Shown: one piece after another, positions 34,494 through 47,200 of the stretch
How positions within the stretch are numbered: position 1 is the first letter of the stretch
Layout: each line of letters begins with the position of its first letter
Origin: Sphingomonas koreensis
GTDB lineage: Bacteria > Pseudomonadota > Alphaproteobacteria > Sphingomonadales > Sphingomonadaceae
Length of the DNA: 64,000 nucleotides
Assembly (NCBI RefSeq): GCF_002797435.1
Contig: NZ_PGEN01000001.1
Coordinates: forward strand, 4,214,501-4,278,500
Reading direction: 5' to 3'
Program-made: the position numbers and the translations under genes
Notes under the pieces: generated by a model
Seen by the model: only the letters and a program-made list of their open reading frames with translations
Told to the model about the DNA's origin: nothing
Databases searched by the model: none

Positions 34494-35012
34494 TCAGTTC
34501 GGGGACGGGAAGATGCCGCTCAGGGCGATGCAGTAGTTCAGCGTCAGGAAGGGCTGCATGTTCTGATGCGCCTGGCTGCCCCCGTTATTGGCCACGGTCC
34601 CGGCATTGAGTGCGACGGCTGTGGGCGTGAAGCCGGGCGAGTAAGGATTTGCCGGCTCACTGGCGAGCACATAGCCGGTGCCGCCGAAATTCGGGTTCAC
34701 GACATTGCCCGCCGAATTGGAGGCCTGCAGCAGATGTACGTGCGTGGGAATCTCGCTGATGCTCAGGGTATGCGCTGCCTCGCCGCCGCGCTCCCCCAGG
34801 GTATGGCCGTTGCCGACATGAATCGGCACGCGGCCGCGCAGATCGGGCAGGGCGAAATTCACTCGACCATCCCCCCCGAAGGTGGTGCCCAGCAGAGAGA
34901 ACAGCGCCTGATTCTGGTTGATCGGCAGGAGCTGGCCATTGCACAGCGCCCAGTTTTTGGGCGCGAAGACGAACGACATGAGTCGGATTTCCGACAGAAA
35001 TGGTTCCGCCAT
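34494..35012 (-). CDS. phage-tail-collar domain protein (MdpB-like), copy 1 of 3
   Basis: The 172-residue first gene of the trio starts at ATG 35012 with GGGGGA 7 nt upstream; an earlier in-frame start adds a non-homologous stretch. It has EIRLMSFVFAPKNWALCNG, LPINQNQALFSLLGTTFGG, FALPDLRGRVPIHVG and SEIPTHVHLLQ. The end NMQPFLTLNYCIALSGIFP is that of the family. It is transcribed divergently from the giant adhesin gene with about 255 bp between them, so a shared control region is likely. Confidence 0.85.
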   Translation of the reverse strand: MAEPFLSEIRLMSFVFAPKNWALCNGQLLPINQNQALFSLLGTTFGGDGRVNFALPDLRGRVPIHVGNGHTLGERGGEAAHTLSISEIPTHVHLLQASNSAGNVVNPNFGGTGYVLASEPANPYSPGFTPTAVALNAGTVANNGGSQAHQNMQPFLTLNYCIALSGIFPSPN

Positions 35013-35126
35013 CGCAATATCCCCCGAAGTACCCCGATTCAGGCCGTAGCGGAAACAGAGAGGGCTGGCCATAGGGCTTGGGTTCAGACTGCCCGGTTTT
35101 GGAGCGATCGCCCGTCGCTAGTTTCT

Positions 35127-35142
35127 TTACACTCGTGTGTAA
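35127..35142. promoter_or_regulatory. inverted repeat in the divergent promoter region of the tail-collar and giant-adhesin genes
   Basis: TTACAC and GTGTAA form perfect 6-bp arms around a 4-nt centre at 35127-35142, roughly midway in the 255-bp gap between the divergent genes. This is a plausible operator for a dimeric regulator. No clear -10/-35 pair could be fixed on either strand, so the call rests on symmetry and position alone. Confidence 0.35.
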
Positions 35143-35267
35143 GTCACTGCCGTCTTGAGACAATGGCGCTGCGATGGTAATCGTTGACGGGGCGTATCAA
35201 TCCGTTGCCGAGTCATTAACCAGCAGGCCATTGCCAGGATTGGCGCCGCCCCGGGGGAGAATTGTCC

Positions 35268-38200
35268 GTGAAGAAGCTGCATCGTGGCCGCCTGTTGCTA
35301 TCGACGTGTCTGACGGGCATCGCCCTCGCATCCGCAGCTGGCGCACAGGCCCAGGACACGGATCCCAACTGGCAGCCGCGCGCCGAAGTGGACGCTCGCG
35401 CATCCGACGGGAGCAGCCAGGTCTCGTTCGAACTGTTCGCGCCGGTCGCGCAGAACGACTCGAGCCTTTTGTTCGTCTCCGGCCGGATCGGCTATGACGA
35501 ACACTTCGACCGCAACGGATCCGTCACCATCGGCGGACGCGGCAAGATCGGCGACGATTTCGCGATCGGCGTGAATGCAGGAGTCGATTTCTACAAGTCG
35601 AATCTCTCGAAGCGTGACCAGACGGCGGTCTCGTTCGGCCTGGAAGGCTTCACCTCGGTCTTCGATGTCCGCCTCAACTATCGCCTGCCGGTCACCAATC
35701 GCTACACCATCGGCTATCTCGATCCCAATGCCAGCCCCGTCGGCGCGCTGCTGGTCGAGAACAACCGGCTGATCGAGCGCAAGAGCGGCTGGCGACTTGA
35801 GGATGTCCCGCTGGGCGGGGCCAATGCCGAAATCGGCGCGACGATTCCGGTGGGCAGGAAGCTCAGCGTGCGCGCATCGGCGGCGGGTTTCGACTATCGC
35901 GACGATGCGGCGAGCAAGGCCTATCGCGGCGTTCGCGGCGCACTGGAGCTGGGTGTCGAGGATCCGCTTGGCACCGGCGGTCGCTTCACGATCGGCGCCG
36001 AGCTGCAGAACGACAATCGCTGGGGCACCCAGGCGCGCGGCACCGTGCGCCTGTCGATTCCATTCGGCGGTCGCGGGCGCGATCGCGGCGCGGGCACCTC
36101 CGGTCTCGACCGCCAGATGGGCGACCGCATCCGGCGCGACTACGTGACACCGTCGGGCACCCGCTACACCGATCTCACCAGCAACAGCTTTGCGATCGAC
36201 GCGCGTACCGGCAATGAATTCGGCGGCATCTACTACGTCAACGGGGGCGCGGCTGCAGCGGGGGCGGGAACCAGCTCGAGCCCGACCACCCTTGCCGACG
36301 CGGTCACCCGCGCAGGCGCGAACGGCGTCGTCGTGGCGATGGGCAATGCCGGCAACATCACCACCGGCGGGGTGACGCTGGCCACCAACCAGTATCTGGT
36401 CGGCGGCGCGAGCAGCGTCAGCGTGCGCCATTCCAACGGCACGGTCAGCGCCTTCAGCTTCGGCAGCAGCAACGGCACGGTCGTGGGCAGCAATGCCGGC
36501 GGCGCGGCGGTCACGCTGGGCCAGGGCTCGGTGGTGCGCGACCTCACCGTCCGCGGCGCTGGGGCAGGCATTCTTGCGAATGGCGTGGGCGGATTCTCGC
36601 TCGATCGCGTGACGATCGAGAATACCGGCGGGGCGGGGCTGACGCTCACCAACACCACCGGCACGGTAGTGGTCGATGGGATCACGATCCGCGGCGGCGC
36701 CGGGGCGGGCCTCCTCGTCAATGGCGGCAGCGGTCTGGTAGTTCGGAACTCGACCATCGGCGGCGGCGCCGGGGCGATCGACATCAACGATGCCGGCGGC
36801 AACCTGACGGCCTCGCTGTCGAACCTCACTTTGACGGCAACCGGCGGCACGGTCCTCGACATCGACGGATCGGGAGCGGGCACGGTGCAGATCGCGGGGC
36901 TTTCCGGGATCTTCATCGCGGGCGGCTATGGCGAGACCGGCGGTTTTGCTGCGCGCAATGTGACCTTCGATTCGAGCACCGCGACGGGCATACAGGCGGT
37001 CAATGCCGGTTCGATGCAGGTGGGCAGCACGACGGCGCGGGTAAACGGCGCCGGTGTTTCGCTGACCGAAGTCGATGGTGCGCTGAGCTTTGCCTCGCTC
37101 AATATCGCCAACAACGCCGGGACGGGCCTGACGGTCAACAACACCAAGACCGGCACCTTCACGCTGACCAGCACCACCGGAACGGTCGACACCATCGCGG
37201 GCACCGCGCTCAACCTCGATCCGCTGCTGATCAACCTGAATTTTGCGGCTGTCAGTTCGACCGGCGCGGCGGGCGCGGGCATCATCCTCGACAATGTCCA
37301 GGGTGCGGGCACCGGCGGCAGCGCGCTGAACATCGGCACGCTGACGATCGCCAACAGCGGCCAGCAGGGCCTGCTCATCACCGGCGGTTCGACCGGACTG
37401 GTGACGATTGGCGGCGGCACGATCACCAACAGCGGCGGCGCCTCCGTCCAGATCGGCGAGGCCGGCGTCGCGGGCAGTGGCGGCACGATCGGGCTCAATC
37501 TCGGCGCGACGATCACCGACAGCGGGCCAGGACCGCTCGTTTCGCTCTTCAACACCGGCGGTGCGATCCGCTTCACCGGCGCGGTCAGCGGTACCGGGCC
37601 GATCGCCATCGATGGCACGGCTGCGGGGTCGAGCATCGTCTTCGCTGGCAATGTAGCGATCAACGGCGCGACCGGCCCTGCGCTGTCGATCAACAACGTC
37701 GCCGGCACGGTGGGCTTCACCGGCACGGTGACCATCACCAATCCGACTGGCAGCGGGATCCTGATCGGCAACAGCGCGGCCGGTTCGACCGTGGCCTTCA
37801 CTGGCGCCACTTCGATCACCGGTGCCGGCGCGCCCGCGCTGTCGCTCAACAATCTGGCAGGCGCCACCGCCTTCACCGGCGCGCTCAGCATCATCAACCC
37901 GGCAGGCACCGCCATCGTGATCGGCGCAGTGCCGGGCGGCGTGACCTTTGGCGACGTCGATATCACCGGCCTTGGCGCGGCCACCGGCCTCGACCTCACC
38001 GGCACCTCGGGTAACGTCACCTTCGCGACGCTCGATATCACCGGCACCGGCGCCGCCGGCTCGACTGGCATCGATCTGACCAACGCCGCCAATGCCGGCG
38101 TGGTCACCATCGTCAACCCGAGCGTGATCCAGGGCGTCGATATCGGCGCGAACCTGACCAATGCGCATATTACCGGCAGCTTCCGCTATGGCGACGGCAA

Positions 38201-41200
38201 CGCCGCCGACGGACTGGAGAGCCGCATCACCGCCAACACGGTGATCGTCGTCGCGGGCATGAACGCGACCCAGGGCACCTATGATTTCGCCGACGTCCAG
38301 CTCGACGGCAACACGAACAATATCACCGGTGGCAGCTTCACCACCTATTACGTCCTCGCCGGCGCGACCGGCACGGGCACCGCGCTCGATCCCGGTAGCA
38401 TCGCGGGCGCCGCAGCCTCGGGCGCGCAATATATCGTGCTGCTCAACAACCCGAATGGCGGGCAGGACGTCATCGATACCGGCGGTCTCGCGGGCGGCGG
38501 GCTGAGCCTGACCGCGGGCCAGTCGCTGGTCAGTTTCCTCAATACCGATTTCTTCGCGGTCACCGGCGCCACTGTGCCGGCCAACCTGATCGTCTCGAAT
38601 CTCGGCCCGACCGGCATCGTCAACACCTTTGCGGGCTCGGGCGCCGCGATCCTGACCAGCAGCCTCGGGGGTTCGACGGTCAACCTTGCGAACGACACCC
38701 GGATCGACGGCGTCATCATCAACAACGATGCGTTCGGCATCGGCGTCGTCGGATCGGGCGTCTCCAACGTCATCGTCCGCAACTCGACGATCTCGGGCAC
38801 CGGCGGTGCGATCAGCATCACCGACGGCGGCGCGGCGACCTCGGTCACGCTGGCCAACCTCAACCTGTCGGCCAGCGGCGGCACGGTGCTGAATCTCAAT
38901 GGCACGGGCGCGGGCACGGTCAATGTCTCGGGCACCGGCATCAACATTGCCGCGACGGGCACCGGACAGGGGCTTGCGATCAACGATGTCACGGTCGGCA
39001 CCCTTGATGTCGCGTCGGTCACCACCGGCACGGCCGCTGGGGCCAATGGAGCCGTCTACCTCAACCAGGTCGCCGGCGGCGCGGTCAATGTCGGCAGCGT
39101 CACCGTCGGGGGTGCCAGTGCCGGTTCGGGCATCACCGTGGCGAACAGTGCGGCTGCGGTGAATATCGGCGCAGCCAGTGTCGCCAACACCGCCGGCGCA
39201 GGCGTGGCCATCCAGAACAATAGCGGCGCCGTTACCATCGGCCCGGTTTCGGTCGCGAACAGCGGCGGCGCGGGGCTCGCCGTCTCCGGCAATACCGGCG
39301 CAGTGACGCTCGGCGCGGTCACGATATCGAACAGCGCGAGCCATGGCGTTTCGCTGCTGAACAACGCCGGGGCTCTCACTCTCGGTGCCGTGACGGTTGC
39401 GAACAGCACCGGCGACGGTGTGCATCTGGCCGGCAACGGCGCGACGTCGCTCGGCCAGCTGACGCTTGCCAATATCGGCGGCACCGGCCTGTTCGCCCAG
39501 AATGTGTCGGGCAACCTCAACGTCGCCGGCGCCACGATCACCGGTGCCACGGGCGGCGGCGTGAGGGTGCAGGGCGCATCTGCATCGAGCGCCATCTCGA
39601 TCGGCGCGCTGAGCGTGAACGGTAGCGGCGGCACCGGCATCGTGCTCGAGGATATCGATGGCACCGCCACCTTCACCGGCGCCACCACGATCGCGGGCAG
39701 CAACGGTATCCGCTTCGGTGCGGGCAGCTCCGGCACGATCAGCTTTGGCGATGTCGATATCACCGGCCTCGGCGCGGGAATGACCGGCGTCGATGCTCGT
39801 AATGCGTCCGGCACGATCAACGTCGCGACGCTCGACATTTCGGGCATTTCTACCGCCGGTACGCGCGGCATCGACATGACCGGCGCGAGCTTCGCCGGAA
39901 ACATCACCGTCGCCGAAAGCAGCACGATCACCGGCGTGGGGACCGGTATCGACCTGACCAATGCGGCGATCACCGGCAGCTTCCGCTACGGCGACGGGTC
40001 GAATACCGACGCAGATGGCGCGGCATCGACGATCAACGCGATCACGCCGATCACCGTGACCGGGATCAACGAAGCCGTCGGCAGCTACAATTTCGCCGAT
40101 GTGGTGCTGAACGGCGACACCACGGGTCTCGTGACCAATCCGGTCCGCCTGTTCTTCGTCGAGCAAGGCCGCACTGGCGCAGGCACCAAGACCGATCCGG
40201 GCAGCCTCGCTGCGGCGCTCGCTTCGAACGCGACCGTGATCGTCCTGCTCAACAATCCGACGGGCGGCAACGATACGCTCGACGTAGCGGGCCTCGGCAC
40301 CTTCGCGCTCGACGCCAACCAGCGCCTGATCGGCTTCCTCAACGGCGATAGTCAGACCGTCGGCGGCGGCACGCCGGTAAACATGCTCCTCTATGGCTTG
40401 ACGCCGAGCGTGGTCACCAATCCCTATGCCGGATCGGGCGCGGGGCTGCTGACCCACACCGGCGGCGGCATAACCGTAACGCTGGCGAACGGCGCCTCGA
40501 TCGACGGCATCCGCATCGGCGGCACCGGCATTGGCGTTTCGGGCGTCGGCGTCTCGAACGTGTCGATTGCCAACTCGATCATCGCGGGCGGCAACGGCGC
40601 AATCCTGCTGCGCGACGGTGGCGCGGCGGCATCGGCGACGCTCACCAACCTCTCGCTGTCAGGCACGGGCGGGACGGTGCTCGACCTGCTCGGTACCAAT
40701 GGCGGGTCGCTGACCCTTCGCGGATCGGGCATCTCGATCGCGGCCACCGGCAATGCGCGCGGCCTGGTCATGGATCGCGTCACGCTGGGCGCCAATCTAG
40801 GCTTCGGCGCCGTCGCGACGCAGACCGCGTCCGGCTCCGGCGTCGCACTGAACAATATCGGCGGCAGCGGCGGACTGAGCTTCACCAGCATCAATGTCGG
40901 CGGCACCGGCGCCGGGGCAGGGGTTTCGCTCGGCGGCAACAGCGTGGCGATCGATCTTGGCGCGGTGACGGTCGCCAACGCCGCCGGCGACGGCGTCGAG
41001 GTCCTCGCAAACACCGGCAATGTCACGCTCGGCACCTTCGCGATCAGCGGAGCCGGGGGCACCGGCCTGCGCATCGAAGGGATGCAAGGCGCGTTCACCG
41101 CGCTTGGCGGATCGATCACGGGCGGCGCCACCGGTCTGTCGCTCACGGATATCGACGGTTCGGCGGCCTTCACCGGCGGCGTGACCATCACCGGCCCGGG

Positions 41201-44200
41201 CGGCACGGGCATCCGCCTGGGCGGCGGCAGCGCCGGTACGATCAATTTCGGTGACGTCGATATCACTGCGCTGGGCGGCAACAGCACCGGCCTCGACGCA
41301 CGCAATGCGTCGGGCAATGTCACCTTCGGCACGCTCGACATTACCGGCATCTCGACCGCGGGCACGCGCGGCATCGATCTGACCGGCGCGACCTTCGGCG
41401 GCAATCTGACCATCGCGGGCAGCAGCACGATCACCGGCGTCGGTATCGGCGTCGATCTGACCAACGCGGCGATTACCGGCAGCTTCCGCTATGGCGACGG
41501 ATCGAACACCGATGCGAACGGCGCGGCGTCGACGATCAACGCCACGGTTCCGCTTGTCGTCACCGGTCTCAACAGCGCTGTCGGCACCTATAATTTCGCC
41601 GATGTGAACCTGGTTGGCGATACCAGCGCGCTTGCTACATCGTCCACGGTCTATTGGGTGCTGGCCGGCGCGAGCGGCGCGGGCACGCGCAGCAATCCGG
41701 GCAGCCTGAGCGGGGCGGCGGCGTCGGGCGCCGACATCATTATCCTGCTTAACAATCCGGTCGGCGGCAACGACACGCTCGACGCCAACGACGCGACCTA
41801 TGGCACCGGCGGCACCTTCACGCTGCTGACTGGCCAGCAGTTGCGCGGCTTCCTGTCGAGCGACATGATCGCGTTGCCGGGCGGCGCTCCGGCGAATGTG
41901 GTCCTCTACAACGTTGCGACCGGCAGCGTGTCCAATCCCTTCACCGGATCGGGCGCGCCGACGCTTACGACCACGGCGGGCGGCGGGGCGAACACCGTCG
42001 TCGTTGCGAACAACACGGTGATCGACGGCGTGGTGATCGCCAATGGCGGCAGCGGCGCGGGCGTCTATGGCTCGGGCGCGAGCAACGTCACGATCTACAG
42101 AAGCAACATCTCGGGCACGAGTCGCGCGATCGACTTCAGGGACGGCGGCCTCAACGCGAGCCTGGCGCTCGGCGTCCTGAACCTGTGGTCCAGCAACAAT
42201 TCGATCGCGCTTTCGGTTCAGACGACCGGCGGCGGTTCCACCACGATCACCGAACTTAGCAACATCCTGATCCAGGGTGGCCATGGCGGGATGGGCGGCG
42301 CCTATTTCAACGGCGTGACCTTCGATGCCGACCTGGCGACTGCAGGCTATCAGCGGGTCGATTCCACGCTGCAGGTCGGCACGGGCGGCACGCGTCTGAA
42401 CGGCGCCGGTGTCGCGTTCAACGGCGCAAGCGGCGACTTGAGGTTCGTCAGCCTCGGCGTCTTCAACCAGGGCAGCAGTGGTCTGGCCATGACCGGTTCG
42501 GCGCTGAACCTGGCCAGCATGTCGGGCACGATCGACACGCTGAACGGCACCACGCTCGCCCTCGCCGGCGCACGGACCGACCTCGTCCTCGATAGCGTCG
42601 TCCATGTCGGCTCGGGCAGCGGTATCCTGGTCAACGGCCTGACCGGCATCGGCACCGGCGGCCGGGCGCTCCAGATTGGCGCGCTCAACGTCAGCACGAC
42701 CGCCGGCAGCGGCATCGCGGTTTCGGGCAACGTCAACGGCACGATGAGCTTCGGCGCGGGCTCGAGCATTACGGGCACCCTGGGCTCGGCGATCTCGATC
42801 GCCAGCGGCACCGGCACGCTCGACTTCACCTATAACGGCAGCGTCAGCCAGGCGAACAACGCGGCGCTGCTCAGCGTGGCGGGCCATAACGGCACGATCA
42901 CCTTTGGCGCAGGCAGCATTTTGTCGGCGACCAACGGTACGGGTCTCCAGTTCGACAATGCCGACGGCACCTATCTCTTCAATGGCACGACGACGTTGAA
43001 TGGCGGCGATGCCGGCATCGACATCCTGAACGGTTCGGGTGGCAGCTTCACCTTCGCCAACGCGTCGATCACCAGCCCGACCGGCACCGCGATCAACATC
43101 GCGGACGGCGCGGCCAGCCTGAGCTATACCGGCAGCGTCACCCAGGCGAACAACGCGGCCCTGCTTTCGGTCCTCAACCATTCGGGCGGTACGGTCGCTT
43201 TCCAGAGCGGCACGCTGAGCGCGACCAACGGCACGGGCCTGCAGTTCGACAATGCCGACGGCACCTATGCCTTCAACGGCACCACGACGCTGAACGGCGG
43301 CGACGCGGGTATCGATATCCTGAACGGTTCGGGTGGCAGCTTCACCTTCGCCAACGCGTCGATCACCAGCCCGACCGGCATTGCGATCAGTATCGCGGAC
43401 AGCACGGCCAGCCTGAGCTACACCGGCAGCGTTACCCAGGCGAACAACGCGGCCCTGCTTTCGGTGCTCAACCATTCGGGCGGTACGGTCGCTTTCCAGA
43501 GCGGCACGCTGAGCGCGACCAACGGCACGGGCCTGCAGTTCGACAATGCCGACGGCACCTATGCTTTCAACGGCACGACGACGCTGAACGGCGGCGACGC
43601 GGGTATCGATATCCTGAACGGTTCGGGTGGCAGCTTCACCTTCGGCACCAATGCCACGATCACCGACCCGAGCGGTCCGGCGTTCAACATCCATAACTCG
43701 ATCGCGAACGTGACCTATCTGGGTACGCTCAACCAGTCGATCGCGGCTGCGCTGGCGCTCAACGTATCGGCACATTCTGTCGGAACGCTCGATTTCAGCG
43801 GCGCGACCCTGAACGTGACCGGCGGACTCGGGCTGACGTTCAATGATGCGGATGGCGTCTACAGTTTCGGCAACGCGGCGCTCAGCGGCGGCGCGGGCAT
43901 CGCGATCACCAATGGGTCTGCGGGCACCTTCACCTTCGGGAGCGGCACCAGCGTCACCAATGCGGCCGGCGCGGCGATCAGCATCGGGAACTCGACCGCG
44001 GGGGTCACCTATTCGGGCGTGATCAGCCAGTCGACGCCGGGCGTGGCGGCAGTCGACGTTTCGGCTCATTCGACCGGCGCGCTGAATTTCACCGGCGCGA
44101 CCATTGCCGCGACGGGCGGCACCGGGCTGACGTTCAACAACGCCGATGGCAGCTACGGCTTCGGCGCGGTGGCGCTTTCGGGCGGCGCGCGGCTTGCGTT

Positions 44201-47200
44201 GCTCGGCGGTTCGGCGGGCGCTTTCACCTTCGGCGATGTCGATATCACCGGGCTGTTGGCCAACACCACCGCGGTCGATCTGACCGGCGCGACCGGCAAC
44301 GTCACCTTCGCGACGCTCGACATCGCCGCGGCTTCGGCCATCGGCACGCGTGGCATCGACATGACCGGCAGCACCACTGCCGCCAATGTGATCGTCAGCG
44401 GCAGCAGCAATATGAGCGGCCTCGGCATCGGCGTGGATCTGACCAATGCCGCGATCACCGGCAACTTCCGCTATGGTGACGGTTTGAACACCGATGCGAA
44501 CGGCGCGGCGTCGAACATCAATGCGGTGACCCCGCTTGTGATTGCGGGCCTGAATGGCGGCACCGGCAACTATAACTTCGCCGATGTGAACCTGAACGGC
44601 GACACCACGAATCTGTCGGTCTCCGCCTATTTCGTGCTCGAGGGCGCGACCGGCAGCGGAACGCGCAGCGATCCGGGCAGCCTGGCCGGCGCCGAGGCGG
44701 CGAACGCCACCTATATCGTGCTGCTCAACAATCCGCTGGGCGGCAACGACATTCTGGACGCCACAGCGGGCGCGGGCGGTTCGTTCGACCTTGACGGCGG
44801 CCAGATCCTGTACAGCTTCCGCGATACCGACAGCTTCACCGTGGGCGGCGGCGCCCCGGCCAATATCATCCTCTACAATGTCCAGACCGGCGTGATCTCC
44901 AACCCGTTCGCGGGTTCGGGCGCACCGACGCTGACCGCGAGCGGCGCCAACGCGACGCTGACGCTGGGCGGCAACAACATTCTCGACGGCGTGATCATCG
45001 CCAACAGCGGCACCGGCGCCGGCATCCTCGGCAACGGAGTCGGCGGCACGCTCACGATCCGCAACAGCACCATCTCGGGCGGTGCGGCCGGTGCGCTGCG
45101 CATCTACGACAACGCCGCGAACGTCGTGCTGGGGCTGAGCAACCTCACTCTCGCCGCGAACGGCGGCAACATCCTGCACCTCGACGGCACGGGCGCAGGA
45201 ACGTTCACGCTGACGCAACTGGCGAACCTTACCGTCAACCATAGCACGGAGACAGGCGGCTTCCTCTTCTCCGACGTGACGTTCGATTCGGACACCCTCA
45301 CCGCTGGCCTTCAGGCGGTAAACGCGGGTGCGCTGACGCTCGGTACCACAGGTGCCCGGATCACCGGCGACGGCCTCAGCCTGACCAACGTCACCGGGAC
45401 GCTGAACTTCAGCGATCTCAACATCGCCAACAATGGCGGCACCGGCCTGATCGTCGCCAATTCGAAGGTGAACAACTTCACCCTCGGTACCACCGGCGGC
45501 GCGATCGACACGACCAACGGCACGGCGATCAACCTCGATCCGCTGAGCATCAACATGGTGCTCAACTCGGTATCCGCGACCGGAGGCGCCTATGGCATCC
45601 TGCTCGATCAGGTGCTCGGCAACTTCACCGTCACTGGCGCGGTCAATGTGAGCGGCGTGACCGGCGCCGGAATCTCGGTTCGCGACAATACCGCGCTGGG
45701 CGTGCTGTTCCAGGGTGCGGTCGCGATCAACAATACCGCGGGCGCGGGCGTCCTGCTCACCAACAATGCGGGCGCGACGGTGGACTTCACCGGCGGGCTG
45801 GGGATCGTCACTACCACCGGCACGGGTTTCGCCAGCACCGGCGGCGGCACGATCAGCGTGACCGGCAGCGGCAATACGATCACCACGGGCAATGCGGCAG
45901 GGTTCATCCTCAGCGGCATCACGGTGGCGGCAGACGGGGTGACCTTCGACCAGATCACCGCTGCGCCGACGATGGGCACCGCGGTCGGCGCGGTCAGCGT
46001 CAATCTGGCAGGCTCGCTCAATATCGGCGGGCTCAATCTGGATGCGGCCAATGACGCGGTCGTATTCAGCAACCTGACCGGCACCGGCGGCGTCAATCTG
46101 ACCGGCACGCTCGATATCGATAGCGGCGTCGGCTTCAGCTTCTCGGGCGCGCTCGGAACGATCAACATCGCGAACTCGGCGGGTTCGTCGCTGACGATCG
46201 ACGGCGCCCAGCAGGCGATCCGCTTCCTCAACGTGACCGGTGGCACGGTGAACGTGGCCAGCAGTGCCGGTAGCGCCGCGATCAATGGGTCGGTCAATTC
46301 GGCGATCGACCTCAGCGGGGATACCGGCGGCACGCTGAACTATGGCGGCACGATCAACGCGGCGCAGGGTTCGGTCCTGAACGCAGCGAACAGCCTTGCC
46401 AATGTCACGCTGTCCGGCGCGATCACCTCGACCACCGCCGGCACCGCGTTCAACTTCGCCAATGCGGACGGCAACTACACCATCTCCGGCAATGTCGGCC
46501 ACACGGGCGGCGCAGGCGTCGCGATCGACGCGGCGAGCGCGGGCGGGATCACCTTCTCCGGCGCATCGAAGACCTTCAACACCGGGAACAATGCCGCGAT
46601 CACCACCGCTGGCACCGGCACGCTGTCGTTCAGCGGCGGCGGACTCGGCATCTCCACCATCACCGGCACGGGCTTCGCCACGAGCGGCGGCGGCACGGTG
46701 CTGGTCGACGGTGCCGGCAACGCGATCACGACGTTGAGCGCCACCGCGCTGTCGCTGAACAACGTTGCGCTCGCTTCGGGCGGCGTGACCTTCCAGAGCA
46801 TCAATGCGGCGACGAGCGTCGCTGCGGCGGTCATCGCGGATACGGTGACGCTGAACGGGGCGCTGTCGATCGGCGGGCTCACCGTCTTCGGCGGCGGCAC
46901 CGCCGCGCGCTTCAGCAACCTGACGGGCGGCGCGGGCGTCAACCTGACCGGCACGATCGATATCGACGGGAGCTCCGGCTTCGAATTCAGCGGTACGCTG
47001 GGCACGATCAACATCGCCGACGCGGCCGGCTCCACGCTGACCATCAATAGCGCCACGCCGGCGATCCTCTTCAACGGCGTGACCAGCGGGAACGTCAATA
47101 TCGGCATGGGCGGCGGCAGTGCCGCGATCAGCGCCGACAGCTCAGCGATCCGTGTGACTGGCGGCACCGGTGGCCTGCTGAGCTATGGCGGCACCATCAC

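Noticed and set aside
33440..35012. Prophage or phage-tail remnant
   Set aside because: Only collar-domain proteins of the stand-alone MdpB type are present; no capsid, terminase, sheath, integrase or attachment site is seen.
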